This document shows, one piece after another, positions 11,975 through 23,826 of a DNA stretch of 64,000 bases. Origin of the DNA: Tetraselmis striata (Eukaryota; Chlorophyta; Chlorodendrophyceae; Chlorodendrales; Chlorodendraceae); contig VCJN01000573.1 of the NCBI GenBank assembly GCA_006384855.1, forward strand, positions 25,511 through 89,510, in the 5' to 3' direction. The notes under the pieces were generated by a model. That model saw nothing but the letters and a program-made list of their open reading frames with translations, had not been told where the DNA came from and did not search any database. The first letter of the stretch is position 1; each line of letters begins with the position of its first letter. The translations under genes and the position numbers were made by a program.

Positions 11975-13654
11975 CTAGGGGATGGAGCGGTCGTATGTCT
12001 TCTCGGTGCCGAGCGCAGCCCTCTCCGAGTTCTCCAGCTTGATCTGGTCCAAGTAGGGCTGACGGTGGCAAGCGCGGGAGAAGGGGGGGGGGGGGGGTGA
12101 TTAGCCTCGGCGCTGGTGGCGGGGTTATACGGTCGATGAGGTGATAATTGAGGATGTGATGTCATCGTAGACGCAGCAGCAGACAGCGGGACACGCAGCT
12201 AGCGAACAGAGATTCCGACGGGGCGGGTGGCAGGCATGCTGGGAGGGGGGGGGGGGGGGGGGGGGGCGCCCCCACCGTGAGGTAGAACTGCAGCGGGGTC
12301 TGCTTGGCCTGCATCTCCGCCGGCAGGTACTGCTTCTTGGAGCTCAGGTCGATGGCGCGCTTGATGCGCTGGTTGCGCAGGTCCACCTCCTCCTGGGGGC
12401 ACCGCTCCAGCGCGTTCTTGATGTCCTGCGGGGCGGCGGCGGCGGGCATGGCGCGGGTGCGCGCCAGTTAATAGGCTTGGCGGGTCGCGATTGTAATGAC
12501 TACTTTTGCGCCACCGACTCGGATCCTCCGTGCTATACTCGTGGCGCATTCTGACAGATGGCCACAAAATGTAGGTTCTCTCTTCGCGAGGGGGCGAGAA
12601 ACACTTTAAATAGGTAGTGAACCCAACACGGAGTGCGGCAATATATGTATGTATGGGTGGATGGATGGATGTGTGTACCAGGGTTGCGCTGAAGTACCCC
12701 CTGGAGGTATTCAGTTCAGGCTGAATTGAATTCCCCTGAACTCAGCTGAACAGACTTCAGCCTGAATTCATGCCCTTAATTTAGGTCCTGAACTCAGCCT
12801 GAAGCCTGTCAAGTTCAGGCATGCAGGTCTTCAGGCTGGACTTCAGAGGGACTTCAGGTAGGGGGTATTCAGGCCATTTCCGGGAGGTGCTCAGGCTGAA
12901 CTGAGTCGAGCTGAAATTGGGACTCAAGGCTTTACCCTGAACTGAAGGCCCTGCAGCGCATCACTGGTATGTACATATACCGTAGAATCAAATACAGTCC
13001 GCGGGGCCCCAAAAATAATGAATGGCTTTGCCCCTTCGCGACGGAGTATTCGTGCTATATTCTGTCTTGTTTCTCCGTTTTAATTGTTTTTCCTCTTCGC
13101 AGGGGGGTCAAAAACATTAGTTATCCGCAAGCCGTTTGTGTTTCTACGGTATCGCCATGTGTAGGTATTGTGTAGGTGTGTGGAAATGGAGGGGAGGGGG
13201 GGGGGGGGGGGGGGAGGGCACCCCGGTGGACAGCGGGTCCAGCAGGTCGTCATAGCGCAGCCCGTACTTCTTGAGCTCCGTTGCGACCACCCTCTGGAAG
13301 CAAAGGGGGCAGCGCGAGCGCGTCAGTGAAGTCAGAAGAGGAGCGGCCTCGCTGCTGTGGTAAGGAGCTGATCCCTCCCGCCCCCCTCTCCCTCGGGGGA
13401 CTCCGCCAGGCGCCGTGGGTCTCACCTGGTGGCTGCGCCCCATCCACTCCAGGACGGGCATGAACATCTTGGTGAGCTGCAGAGGCCGAGCAGAGGGGTT
13501 GGTGGGGATCAGCCGCAGCACGCATCAGCTCTGTTTCGCGGCAGGTCATTGGTGGTCATAGTGATGGTGATGGTCGTTATGAGCGGAGCCAAGCAATGGC
13601 AAGTATCCTGGGCGGGGCGGGGCGGGGTGGGCCGGCACTCACAGCGCTCGTCAT
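11975..13654 (-). CDS. QCR7: Cytochrome bc1 complex subunit 7 (QCR7/UQCRB, 14-kDa subunit)
   Basis: Subunit of mitochondrial ubiquinol-cytochrome c reductase (complex III), on the matrix side near cytochrome b. Five minus-strand exons all join in phase 0: 13643-13654, 13426-13476, 13222-13293, 12276-12425 and 11975-12058. They give 122 residues, the usual plant length. Family signatures are KKYGLRYDDLLDP (encoded in 13222-13293), RNQRIKRAIDLS and QYLPAEMQAKQTP (12276-12425), and a plant-like end, EKTYDRSIP. The first exon is only 12 bases (MTSA) ending in a GTGAGT donor. If that exon is wrong, translation could begin at the ATG inside the second exon. C runs follow the donors of exons 3 and 4 closely, and intron 3 holds a TTCAGGCTGAA-rich array. 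The gene is divergent from the isomerase gene at 14837. No presequence is evident, as is usual for this subunit. Confidence 0.93.
12706..12955. repeat. CTGAA/TTCAG-rich degenerate repeat array in a QCR7 intron
   Basis: About 250 bases are packed with TTCAGGCTGAA-like units in both orientations, with variants such as CTGAACTCAGC and CAGCCTGAA. The unit is close to palindromic, so the array could fold into many short hairpins. It lies wholly inside the intron between exons at 12425 and 13222. Confidence 0.6.
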
Positions 13655-14836
13655 GGCGTCACACGGGTCAAGAGGGAGCCTGGGCAAGCGGCAGGAGCAC
13701 AGGGTCAGCGACATCCAATGGCCGGGGACAGAGAGGGCCAGACCCATAGCATGGCCGCCGCCGCAGCTGCCCCCCTCCCTCACTGAGACGCACGTTTATC
13801 TATATGCCGCGGCACCGGTACCCTGCTGGGTGTGGCGGTGATTTAGTCCCCCCCCCCACCCCCCACCCCTCCCCCCGCGACAACCCAGCTACCGTCCGCC
13901 GTGTCAGCGTGCCCTGCTGCTGCTGCTGCTGCTGCTGCCGTCTCGCGTTTAGGTTGTTCTGCCTGCCCCGGTGGTACGCGCGCCACCTGACTCGCAAAGG
14001 GCGGGCAGGTGCGAGGCCAGGGGCGGCAGGGCAGCAGATGCAGGTGGTGGTGCGAGCTTCCCAAGCAAGCGGACCCTTGCCGGCCCGCCTGGCCCTGCCC
14101 GCCGCCTGGTGCTGCGGGCTGATGAGGGGCAGGGTGGTGGTGGGAAAGAGGGCGAGGGGTGAGGGGGGCTTTAGGGTTTCCGTCGGGAGTACGAGAGGGG
14201 GGAGACCTGTGGGCGTCAGGAGCCGCGAGGGGCGCAAAGGCTGTCCGGAGGAGGGCACGGGAGGAACAACGCGGGTTCTGAGAGGCGGATCTCTCCGACA
14301 GCTCGGGTGCGGTGCCAGCGGAGGTAGTGCGCGGGTGGGCGTCGTCGCGTCGCGCGCCGCATCAGCAGCACGCCACGCGGGGACCTGCCAAGGACGAGCA
14401 CAGCGCAGAAAGGGTTATCGCATACCCTCATCCATCTTTCCAGGGCATTTTTGGGGGTTATTCAGGCAAAGAGGTAGTAATCTTACTGTTTTATCATATT
14501 CGTGCTTTGGCCTCCTCAATCCATTTGGCGACTACATACCGGTACATTTATTTATGAACTCTGTTATCGATGATTCGATGGCTACGAGGCACGGTCCGCG
14601 CGCCGCAACATCGCCAGCAGCAGCCTACGGATTACAAGCCAGCAAGCACAAGACGGGCAAAAAGTTAACAAGACGGGCAACTGAGGCTGCGTTCGTCATT
14701 GCTGGCCGACCAGTACGAGTACCGGCCACCATCGCTGCCAACGAGTGCACTCACACTTCAAGCAGAGCTGCTAAGCCCCTGCTGAATTGCCGAGCAGGCT
14801 ATTCTGTACTCTGAGCCGCCGTCGCTCCCGCTCGCA
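13655..14836. other. Divergent intergenic region between QCR7 and the isomerase gene
   Basis: Contains the upstream regions of both genes. A CTG trinucleotide run lies at about 13914-13938. A long plus-strand frame at 13804-14814 is Arg/Gly/Ala-rich without a domain, and its minus-strand mirror is Pro/Ala-rich. This pattern is expected from GC-rich sequence lacking stops, so neither is annotated as a gene. Confidence 0.45.
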
Positions 14837-17029
14837 ATGCCGCCGCCGTTGGCGTACCGCGCCGCCGTTGCACAGCGGCCCGCTCTAACTCGACGGTGTC
14901 GCCACACGCCAGGGCGCACGGTACCCGCCGTCCTGCCGCCGCCAGCGGGACTGGGTCGCGAGGCGATGGGCGGGCATTGCAGGCGGGAAACAACGGCGCG
15001 CGCCACCAGCCGCAGTGGCGGCGAGACGCTCGTCAAGGCATGCCGCCCCCCCCCCCCCCCCCCCCCCCGCCGGCTCAGAAACTGGGCTTAGAGCAGTGCA
15101 AGTCGCCCGAGATGGCATTAATATTTAAAAGAAGACAATGCATTTTCAAGAAGAATGTTGTTTTTGCTAGTTGTTTATGACAAACTGCCAGGATAAATCA
15201 GAACGACTACTGCAAACATATTCGTGTTGTTACATATCCTTGTCGCAATGATGGGGTAACTTGGGCTTCGTGCGTGGGGCCCGGCAGTGGATGGGGTGCA
15301 CCAAGCGGTCCTGGAGGATTTCCTGGAGGCCGGGGCACAAAGTCATGGGCTGACGCTCCCACCTCCCCAAATGGACTGAAGCCGGCATCGTGCACGTGCC
15401 CCACCCCGGCAGATCTGCGGCGTGGTGAGCCCGGAGGATGCGCAGCTGGCGACCAGCATGGGCGCTGACTTCATCGGTGCGGTCCCCCGCCCCTCCCCCT
15501 CCTTCGTTGCCCCCAAGATAACAACCATTAGGAGCGCAGAATACGCAGTACGCGGAGTCGCCTTGACGGCGAGGGCCCTGAGGGCTGTCCTCGCGCCACC
15601 TGCAGGCATGATCGTCTGGCCAAAGGCCAAGCGCTCCGTGAGCGCTGACACCGCGGCACAGATTGCGGAGGTGGCTCACCAGGCGGGCGCACAGGCGGTG
15701 GGCGCCCATGGCCAACCTGCTGAGCCCCCCAGCAGCCATGACGCTTGCAAGGACGATGACGGGTTGCCGCGCTGGGTGCACTCATCGCGGCGGCGCCCAC
15801 GTGCAGGTGGGCGTGTTTGTGGATGAGGACGCGGATACCATTGCGCAGCGCTGCGCCGAGGCCGGCATCAAGGTAGCGCAGCTGCATGGCGACGGCGCTA
15901 GGTGCGGCCGGGTGCCCTGCGCCCGCTGGCGATGCCAACCACCCAGAGTTCCTCCAGAGGCTTCCTGCCGACGCCGATGCTGATGCCGATGAGGAGGCCA
16001 ATGCCCATGCCCAACCCTGCCCACGTCCATGCCAATGCCGATGCCAATGCTGATGGCGGCATGTCTCCTGCCTTGCTGGTGGGCCGCAGGGCTGCGCTGC
16101 CCGGCCTGCCAGACTCCCTCAAGGTCATCTACGTCATGCACGCGGATGCCAGTGGGGCGGTCCAGACGCCGCCGCCGCCCATGTGAGCGCCACCCCAGCA
16201 CCTCAGCACCGGCCGGTTCCCAGAGGTCCTTTACACGTGCCCCCGACTGACGCGGTCCTCGGTGTCCCGCCCCGTTGACCTGGCGCTGTGGTGACCCGAT
16301 GCCCTCGCAGCGCGGTGGACTGGGTGCTGCTGGATGGGCTCAAGGGCGGGAGCGGCGAGACCTTCGAGTGGACGTCGCTGCGCGTGCCCACGGGTAGGGC
16401 CCAGCCCGCAGCCGCCTGGTGCCCGAGGCCGCCGCTCCCAGCTGCCCATCCTTGCTGACAGCACCGGTTTCCATTGCCCCGGTAGGCGCCTCCACGGAGG
16501 GGTGGCTCCTCGCAGGCGGCCTCGGGCCCGACAACGTCGCGGAGGCGATCGGCATCGCGCACCCCACCGGCGTGGACGTCTCCTCCGGGGTCGCCGGCCC
16601 TGACGGTGCGTGCCCCAGGGGCGACCGCCCGCGCGCCAAGCGTACTTGTGCCGCTGGCAATCGTACAATCCTTTGCCCCCCCCGGGAGAGGCTACCTATG
16701 GTGGGATCAGTACCACCAGCATACTGAATCAGGTTTGCGAGTTACACCAAAAAATATTTACTATTTCGCACCATTGAGTCGGAGATTCACGCTGACTTCA
16801 TGGTGTCTTCACGCTGATTTCGAAATGAATAGTTGTCTCGCAAAGGGGCGGGGGCGTCGAAATCTGCATTATATAGCGACCATAAAGCGTATTGACTGCG
16901 GCAGTGATATGTTTGCCCTCGCTCACTCCCGCCTGGGCCTCCCGCCCTGCTCTGTCGGCAGGCCTGAAGAAAGACGCCGACAAGGTGGAGCGCTTCATTG
17001 GCGGTGCCCGAGGCGCGCGCGGGCGGTAG
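14837..17029 (+). CDS. PAI: Phosphoribosylanthranilate isomerase, plastid-targeted (TrpF/PAI)
   Basis: Catalyses the Amadori rearrangement of N-(5-phosphoribosyl)anthranilate, the third committed step of tryptophan synthesis, in the plastid. Eight exons: 14837-15037, 15413-15476, 15606-15697, 15807-15901, 16090-16182, 16311-16393, 16486-16605 and 16962-17029. They give 271 residues, near the plant length. Residues 1-67 are Arg/Ala/Pro-rich and transit-peptide-like. Next come VKICGV (catalytic-type Cys69), [51 protein letters not shown] (acid Asp190 and the GGSG phosphate loop), [11 protein letters not shown] and [10 protein letters not shown]. This is the complete TrpF beta/alpha-barrel signature set. 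Intron 1 appears to use a GC donor (AAG|GCATGC) followed by a C run; other introns are GT-AG. A TGTAA lies at 17401-17405. Enzyme identity is very secure; the first exon rests on phase and transit-like composition. Confidence 0.93.
15965..16065 (+). repeat. GCCGATGC-like short tandem repeats in an isomerase intron
   Basis: Degenerate hexamer units (GCCGATGCTGATGCCGATG and variants) fill the 3' part of the intron between exons ending at 15901 and starting at 16090. No coding role is apparent. Confidence 0.45.
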
Positions 17030-18705
17030 GTGGCCATACAGCGGCGCGCGTCAAATTGCTAGCGAGAAACGGGTGAACCCGCCCAGTGGGGAGAGGCGAG
17101 GAGGTGAAGGAGGGGCGCAGCAGCGCCGCCGCTTATGATCTGTCTGCCCACCCTCCCAATCCCCTCACCCCATGTGCCGCCCCCATCTCGCCCTTATAAA
17201 TAAGAGAAGGGAGTGCGGCAACAAGGGCGTGACTTTGATTTACATGCATCGCACGCCAAGGATGTCTGTCCAGCATGCTGCGCTGTTGGGCGCCACGTAC
17301 TTTCTGGGCATGGCAAATGATACAGACATGGGCACAGGATGGCTGCTTGGTTGCATGCCGTGATGTGCAGACGCCGACTTCGATCCACCGCCCCCGCCAT
17401 TGTAAGGGCGAAACTCGACAGCAAGCGCGCAATATCCATCTGAAAGTAGTCTTTTAACCATGATTATAAGTGTTATTATTAATGCTTGAAATGTTATTGT
17501 TAATAATGGAATTAAAAAATGGAATGTACACTGAAAAGTACTGGTATTCGCGGCCAGTCCGGAGCGCACAAGCACTGCGTCACAGACAACAAGAGCGCAG
17601 CTGCCGCAGCCGAGTGCTGCTGGAGCGCCAAACCGGGTAGAGGAGATCCCGCGCTCTCGCAGTAGCCCTCTCTCTATGGGCAGATCGGGGGGGGGGGGGG
17701 GGGGGGGGGGGGGAGGGGGGGGCGATGGTGCCGAAAGCTACTGGGCAGGCAGCAGTGCCGCTGTTTGATCTGAACATGCTGGTGCTACTCCTTGTTGTGC
17801 AAATCCGCATGGGCGACGCTATTTGCATGGACAGTAGACGAGTCCGACAGCCAAGTGGACGTAACGCATGTCCAGGGAGGTGCCATGGAACTTACTACAC
17901 TGCGCAGCACACCCCATTGCGGTAACAGAGGTATGTAAGAGAAGGCGTGTCGGCGGGCTATACAGAAGAGAGTTGAGCACATGCCTCAGAAGTACAGGAG
18001 GGCGGGTGGGCTGCTGCGACGACCACGGGGACTGGTTGATACCGGTACTGTCATCACCCGTAGTGGTATCCGTGAGCGCTGCGCTGATGAATAGGAATTA
18101 CAGCGGGCATCGCAGCTCTATTAGTCTCTATGATATACTCCGCCGTCTACAATACAATTTACTCCGACGGTGCGACTGCCCGGGATCGTCAGGCGTCGGA
18201 GCTGCACCTCAGTCATTTCAGTTTTCAAGACACGGGACGAGATGCACCGTCGCCGTGGTTTCGGAGCATCGTTTCGGAGCGAAACACTCCGTTTGCGACT
18301 CAGGCCGCGCGTACCCGCGCGCGAGCGAAACGATGATGAGCCGCCTGTACGAACATATCGGAGATCGCTGAGCGCTCGCCGACGACGATGAGAAGTCGGG
18401 GCTGAATCGGTCGGTACACAGGCCGCCACGTAGTCGACGTTGCAGCTCCATCAAAGGCTGCCACAGAGCAGAGAGGTCTTTCCGCATCAAGCGCTCGGCA
18501 CGAATCCTTCCCACGAAGCTCCCAAAGGGCAGCAGCACTGCATTGCTCCCAAAGGCAGACAACACGAGGTCGAAGTTGCACTCGCAGTCCCTTCGAGCGA
18601 AGGAAGTGAACGACCAGCGCGCGCCGAGACCGCCGCCCGCCGCGCCCTGTCCCTCCTTAAAAAAGGCCCCACGTGCGAGGCATCGCGACAAAACCACCCG
18701 ACAAC
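17030..18705. other. Intergenic region between the isomerase and NTF2-like genes
   Basis: Holds a TGTAA at 17401-17405, an AT-rich stretch at 17455-17520, a 27-base G run at 17687-17713, and about 500 bases of 5' flank before the next start. Frames here lack domains. Confidence 0.45.
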
Positions 18706-21700
18706 ATGTCTTCCTTGCTAGCTGCCAAGCCCCTTGCGGCCAGAACGGCCAGGAAGTCGACGGCTGCGCAGGCCCAAACCACCGCCTCGGCGCGCCCCGC
18801 GATTAGGCGGGCGGATGTCGCTGCCCCCCACCCTCGGCGGGCGCCTGTCTCATGCCGGTGCGCCTCCGCCCCAAATCAAACACCACTTAAGCAACAAGCA
18901 GCGGCGAGACGGCGAAAAACAATGGCGATACCGGACTCCGCCAGTCGGCTATCGCCCGCTGTTGACAACATACAGCTCCGATAGTGCCTTGGAAACCGAA
19001 CTCACTCCCTGAAGTCTTGCCATGTGGGAAGACGTCGCACTGCAAAGGCTTGTTGGCGGCGCAGCTAGGGGCTGACCCATTGCGCCGACAGACGGCCTCG
19101 TCGTCCGCCGCAGCTGTCGACCTCGCTGAAGGGCGACCTCGCGTGCGTGATTGTGCAGGGCCGTGGAGGCCGAGACCACCCAGGAGAGTGCCAACGGCTG
19201 CATGTTCCCGGATGAGGACGCGATGCTGGCGGCGCAGGGCTTTGCTATCTCCCCGGAGGCGCTGGTTGCCAAGTCCAAGGTGGTGCCCTGTCTATTCGTT
19301 TCTTGTTTTTGTTTTTGCTTTTACTTCCGGGGGCGGGGTTCTCCTTTGTAGGTACGAGTACTCGCCCTTGTGTGTACTAGTTTGACATCCCAGGGCATCA
19401 TCCTGCGCGCAGGAGTTCCTGTCGAGCGCCGCTACCGACCCAGCGACGATGGGGGGCTGGCTCGCGGAGGACTTTGAGTTTACGGGCCCTGTGGTCGGCC
19501 CCCTCGGCAAGGAGGAGCTCCTGCGGGCACTCGGAAACTTCGACCTCCTCGTGAGCGCCTCCCCGCTTCTGACACGGGGCTAATTTTGCACGCCTAGCAA
19601 AAGAGAACAACATGCTGCATCACTCGCATGTCGAAGCGTGCGAGTGTCTTTGTCATGTGGATCGAAGGACGTGTTCCGAGTATCTCGTTTTTTAATTTTT
19701 AACCCTTGTTAAGGTGTGCCAGGGGAGGCCTACTACCATAGAATACCCTTAAGTACAATGAAATGCCCAGTGACGCCAGCATGCCGGGTGGTGTGGGAGA
19801 GACGCCAGAGCCTGCCTGCTGGTGGCTCATCGATGCCCTCCGGCGATGCTGCGCAGACTGGCTTCCCTGACCTCCAACAAAACTTCCACCACTTCAGGTT
19901 CGCCCCCCCCCCCCCCCCCCATTTTCTGGGGAACGACCGACAACCGGAAACCTATCGATGGCATGAAGACTGCCCAGCCTCGGGGCGCCATCTGATCACC
20001 CCGCGCCCCCGCAGGGCCTGCCCCTATGAGCCCGGCCGTGTGTGGTTCACCTGGCGCCCCAAGGGCACCAACAGCGGCAAGATGATGGGCGCCATCGAGC
20101 CAACCGGCACCGTGAGCTCCCACATGCACACCCACCCTCCCACCCACACCCACAGCCCTTCGCGCCGCCGCCCCACTACACAACCATTGCCGCCGCCCCT
20201 CATGCCCCCCACCGCACCTGAGCACCTCTCTGCCCGCCTCTCCACCCTCTGCCCGGCAGTTTTGCCTGATTTGTCAGCATCGGCCCTTTCGTGGTAGTGG
20301 CTGCCTCTCATGCCCTCCACCCGCCCCGCCCGGGTGGTTGCTCCCAGGTGGTGGAGGCACCGCCGCAGACCCACAGCCTGGTGTTCAACGCGGAGGGCAA
20401 AATCGTCAAGCAGACCGTTGGATATGTGCACGACCGACAGGTTGGCGGCGCCCTCCACACTGCGGAACTGTGTCCGCCCTCCTGCCCATAGCTCAACCCG
20501 TCATTCAACCCCCCCCCCCTTCCACTTCATACGGTAACCACAATTTGGGACCGCGGGATATTACCGTTTTTGAACCCCCTCCTCCTCGCGAAGATGACAG
20601 AATAATAGGTTTACCCAAAATATTATTATTATTACTATTATCATTATTATTAGTAGTAGTAGCAGCAGTAGTAGTAGTAGTAGTACATATATTAATGCTG
20701 TTATTATTACTGGGCCAACAGGGGCAGATACAGCGTTTAGTTAGCAAGTAAATATATTCGCGGTGCCAGTAATATCAGAATACGCCGCGAATATATCACA
20801 CTGATCATATGACTCATTACAAATGAATTCATTTTTCCCCGTGAAAGGCCCGTGAACCCAATTCAATATTACGGTACATGATGGAGTATGGAATGACTTC
20901 ATATCTGTCGCCTGCTATAGTCTCAGTATCCATCAGCGGACTGACGACAACTCTGAGTGACACCGCCACTGCCGCCATGTTCCCATCATGTTTCGCAATT
21001 TTCCATAAGCATTAATTTTGAATACATGAGCATTACTCGGCTAAACAAACTACAGGGAATTGTTGTTTTCAGTTTTTTCAAAGATTTCGTTCTATGCCCG
21101 TGGTGTATTCTGCTACATTTTCGGATAATTGTAGTTTCTCGATTTACAAGTAGCAGGGGGGGGGGGGGGGGGGGGGGGGGTTTATACTGTGCCATTTAAT
21201 TGCGTTCGCGGGACCTAAACGCAATTAAATGGCACAGTATAATCCCCCCCTCTCCCCCCTCTCTCTGCTACTTGTAAATCGAGAAACTATAATTATCCGG
21301 AAATGCAGCAGAATACACCACGGGCATAGTTAAATGCCATTAAATAAGATGAATTGAAATCAAGTCATCTAGCAGCAGCAACGCAGCCATCTGTGTTATA
21401 TTCGTGATGTCTTATTATATGTTTAAAAGATAAGTATAGTTTCTCACTTTAGGCATCATGGAGGTGTATGTCGAAACAACGACACACTGTGCCATTTAAT
21501 TATTGGGTATGCAGATCTGAAAATACTGAATTGTTTTGCAGCCACAAGCTGGAAGATCCGTGTGATATTCTTGGTGTATTGTTCTATATTTTCAGGAAAT
21601 TGTATTTTTCCTTTCTTTGCGGGGGGTCAAAACGATAATATCGTGCAAATTCAGGGCATGGTTACGGTATACAGCGATCCAAGAGCTTGTTTTAACGGTA

Positions 21701-21941
21701 CCGCTCAATGTAGACACACCAAAATTTGTTGAGGGCTGTGCAGCGTGCCTGAATCTTTCCCCCGTTTGTTTTGAAGCTGGGCAACACCGGTGGCCTCGGC
21801 GGCATCTACGGCCTGCTGTGGGCGATCGGCTCGCCGCTGCCGTTTCCGGAGGCCAACCCCTGGAAGAAGAGCAAGCGCTACCGTCTCTTCCAGTGGGTCA
21901 CCCCCTTCCTGAACTCTCTCAGCAGCAAGGAGGGCAAGTGA
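18706..21941 (+). CDS. Plastid-targeted NTF2-like (SnoaL-like) protein
   Basis: Seven exons: 18706-18857, 19159-19279, 19413-19550, 19857-19897, 20015-20111, 20348-20440 and 21777-21941. All junctions keep frame and give 268 residues. The N-terminus (MSSLLAAKPLAARTARKS) is Ala/Ser/Arg-rich, ending RRAPVSCR, like a chloroplast transit peptide. The rest matches the one-domain alpha+beta NTF2-like pattern of plant plastid proteins: DFEFTGPVVGPLGKEELL, FPDLQQNFHHFR, EPGRVWFTWRPKGTNSG, and paired strands with VVEAPPQTHSLVFNAEGKI and QTVGYVHDRQ. The last exon encodes a Gly-rich segment and WAIGSPLPFPEANPW, typical of the plant members. The exact function of this family is unknown to me. The last intron (1336 bases) carries a foldback element and microsatellites. 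TGTAA lies 80 bases after the stop. Confidence 0.82.
20618..20700 (+). repeat. ATT/AGT trinucleotide microsatellite inside an intron
   Basis: Runs of TTATTA, then AGTAGTAGTAGCAGCAGTAG units, inside the last intron of the NTF2-like gene. Simple-sequence repeat only. Confidence 0.6.
21092..21329. mobile_element. Foldback (inverted-repeat) element in an intron
   Basis: Two arms of about 113 bases, 21092-21206 and 21218-21329, are reverse complements around an 11-base loop. The outer ends read CTATGCCCGTGG and CCACGGGCATAG; the inner ends read AATTGCGTT and AACGCAATT. The arms differ mainly at a long G run (21157-21180), which pairs with a mixed C/T tract on the other side. No coding capacity is present. 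The form suggests a MITE or foldback transposon that inserted into the last intron of the NTF2-like gene. A related fragment, TGTGCCATTTAATT, recurs near 21488. Confidence 0.65.
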
Positions 21942-23684
21942 AGGAGCGCTGCCTCTCCCTGGCTAGGCAACAGCGAACAAAGCGGCGGGCGATATCTTGC
22001 CAGCGCAGCACACACAGCGATGTAAAGGGGAATTAGTATGCCTACGATGCTGGCGCTTAGTACATCAGAAGGGAGAAACCCACTGGATAACTCAGAGGGC
22101 GCAATGCCTCATACCGAAAAGTGTTAGATAGAAGTAGTATAAATCTGTTTAATCATCAGCTGCCCTTCCAATGTGTCTGCTGATTGGCTTTGCTGCCGCC
22201 ATTGCAGTGTGTTTGCTTTTTCATACGACATACGAGTCCTTTATTTGAATGTCAGTGGCGATGCGGGAGATGCTTGCATATTATCCGGGCTTTGTGCCAG
22301 AGGTCAAAAAGTGTGCATGCGCGACCTTCATCACCGCCATATGCTATGCTGTACAGGCGATAGCAGCACGTCGTACGCTGGTATATACACTGATAGTGGT
22401 ATTGTCACTGTCCACAGCAGTAGCGGCATTTCCGCCATGAAGGTGCACCTGACCGTCGACATTGAATGATAAGATTGAAGGATAAACGAACCGCATCATC
22501 ACATTGCAGTTGGCGGCACTAGGGACCTGGCATGGGAATTTGTAAGATCAGTTATATTTAGTGCGCCGGTCGCCCGGTCCTGCAATCCTACTACCGTAGT
22601 TGCTCCGAAACCAATTTTAATCGCCCAACATCACGCAACGACGCCATCGAGCCGCAGTGGTACGCAGTCGTACGCGCGTCAGGCCGGCAATGCTGCGTAT
22701 CGCTGTCGACAACTTGCTAAGTGCTGAATTATGTGCACGTGTGGTCTTTCTCGACGTCAGGTTGCATGGTTCGCGTCGGCGCCCGGCATTATGCATTGCA
22801 AGCGATGCTGCTGGTTACTCCACTGTGCCGCAAGCGCTCCGAAACCATGGAAGTGCCCCTCGTCGCAAGTGATGGGGTTTTATTTGTCGACAGGAACGAA
22901 GGCCACCTCGCATCAGTGTCGTCGGTATATTGCATTTCTGCCTCCTACTATGACCCGGGGCATGTTATTCTACATTTAATAAATGCCTTGCCGCTAGAAT
23001 GCCTTCGTCAATATGTTTGCTGCTGGTTTCGGGGCATTCAGCAGTCGATAACGCTGTCTGGCACTCGCATGTACCCCCCCCCCCCTCGGCGCCAGTAGTG
23101 TGCGTGATGGTGTAACCACAGTACCAATAAAAGCATTACATCCCCTAAGAAACCGAACTATCGCTAATTGGAACGACATAGTTCGGCATAAACTTGGAAG
23201 AGATGGCATACATAATAATCTATCGGGCGGCCGCCACAGTGGCACCGCATCTGCGTCGTTATTGCTGCCGTCGTGTTGTCGGGCCACTATTGTATAGTGG
23301 TTTGGTCATGTTGTGAGTATGGGAGGGGGCGATGAGATAGAAATCCAGAAGGCATATCGGGCGAGAGTCAACCGATAGTAGTAAGACGTCATGCGCAGGG
23401 AATGTAGTGACAATCATACGAGTACGATATGCTACGAGTTAGTACCTATACTATGTGTACGAGTACTAGTACGAAAACCCTGATACCACGAGTACGCGTG
23501 CGTTTATTCAGGCATGCAATCGAGTCTGTTTTCTTCCAAAACGAGTGCGGAGGCTGATTACACAGAAGAAACGCCGGTTTGTGGCTAGGAAGGTTCAGCG
23601 ACAAAGGGGGTAATGTCCCAGGAGGAGTCTGGAAGGCGGAAACAGACAACGAAAGGGCGCTCCCGATGGTAACGAGCTGGAAGA
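21942..23684. other. Intergenic sequence, no recognisable gene
   Basis: Apart from the poly(A) signal at 22021, no frame here has a domain or a convincing exon chain. Base composition is near even, unlike the GC-rich gene exons, suggesting old mobile or spacer DNA. Confidence 0.4.
22021..22025 (+). promoter_or_regulatory. TGTAA polyadenylation-type signal of the NTF2-like gene
   Basis: TGTAA 80 bases after the stop codon at 21941, a typical distance for a green-algal poly(A) signal. Confidence 0.45.
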
Positions 23685-23826
23685 TGGCAGATGAGCTGTT
23701 GGTTGCTGTCCTATGTAGCAATCCGGCCGGGAGCGCGGGGCTCGCGAGCGCACTAATGGGACAACCCGTACGGGTACTGAAACTACATGTTACCGATTAC
23801 TTAAGCGGTTGAAACCACCATCAGAC
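23685..23826 (+). repeat. Left member of a diverged direct-repeat pair
   Basis: Contains GATGGCAGATGAGCTG, GGCTGTCCTA-like and GGGACAACCCGTA-like blocks, and ends CTTAAGCGGTTGAAACCACC. A diverged copy with the same block order and orientation lies at 25877-25995. The pair could be old terminal repeats of an element of about 2.3 kb. Confidence 0.5.

Noticed and set aside
13804-14814. 336-codon plus-strand frame
   Set aside because: Arg/Gly/Ala-rich with no domain, mirrored by long frames on the other strand; typical of GC-rich DNA lacking stop codons.
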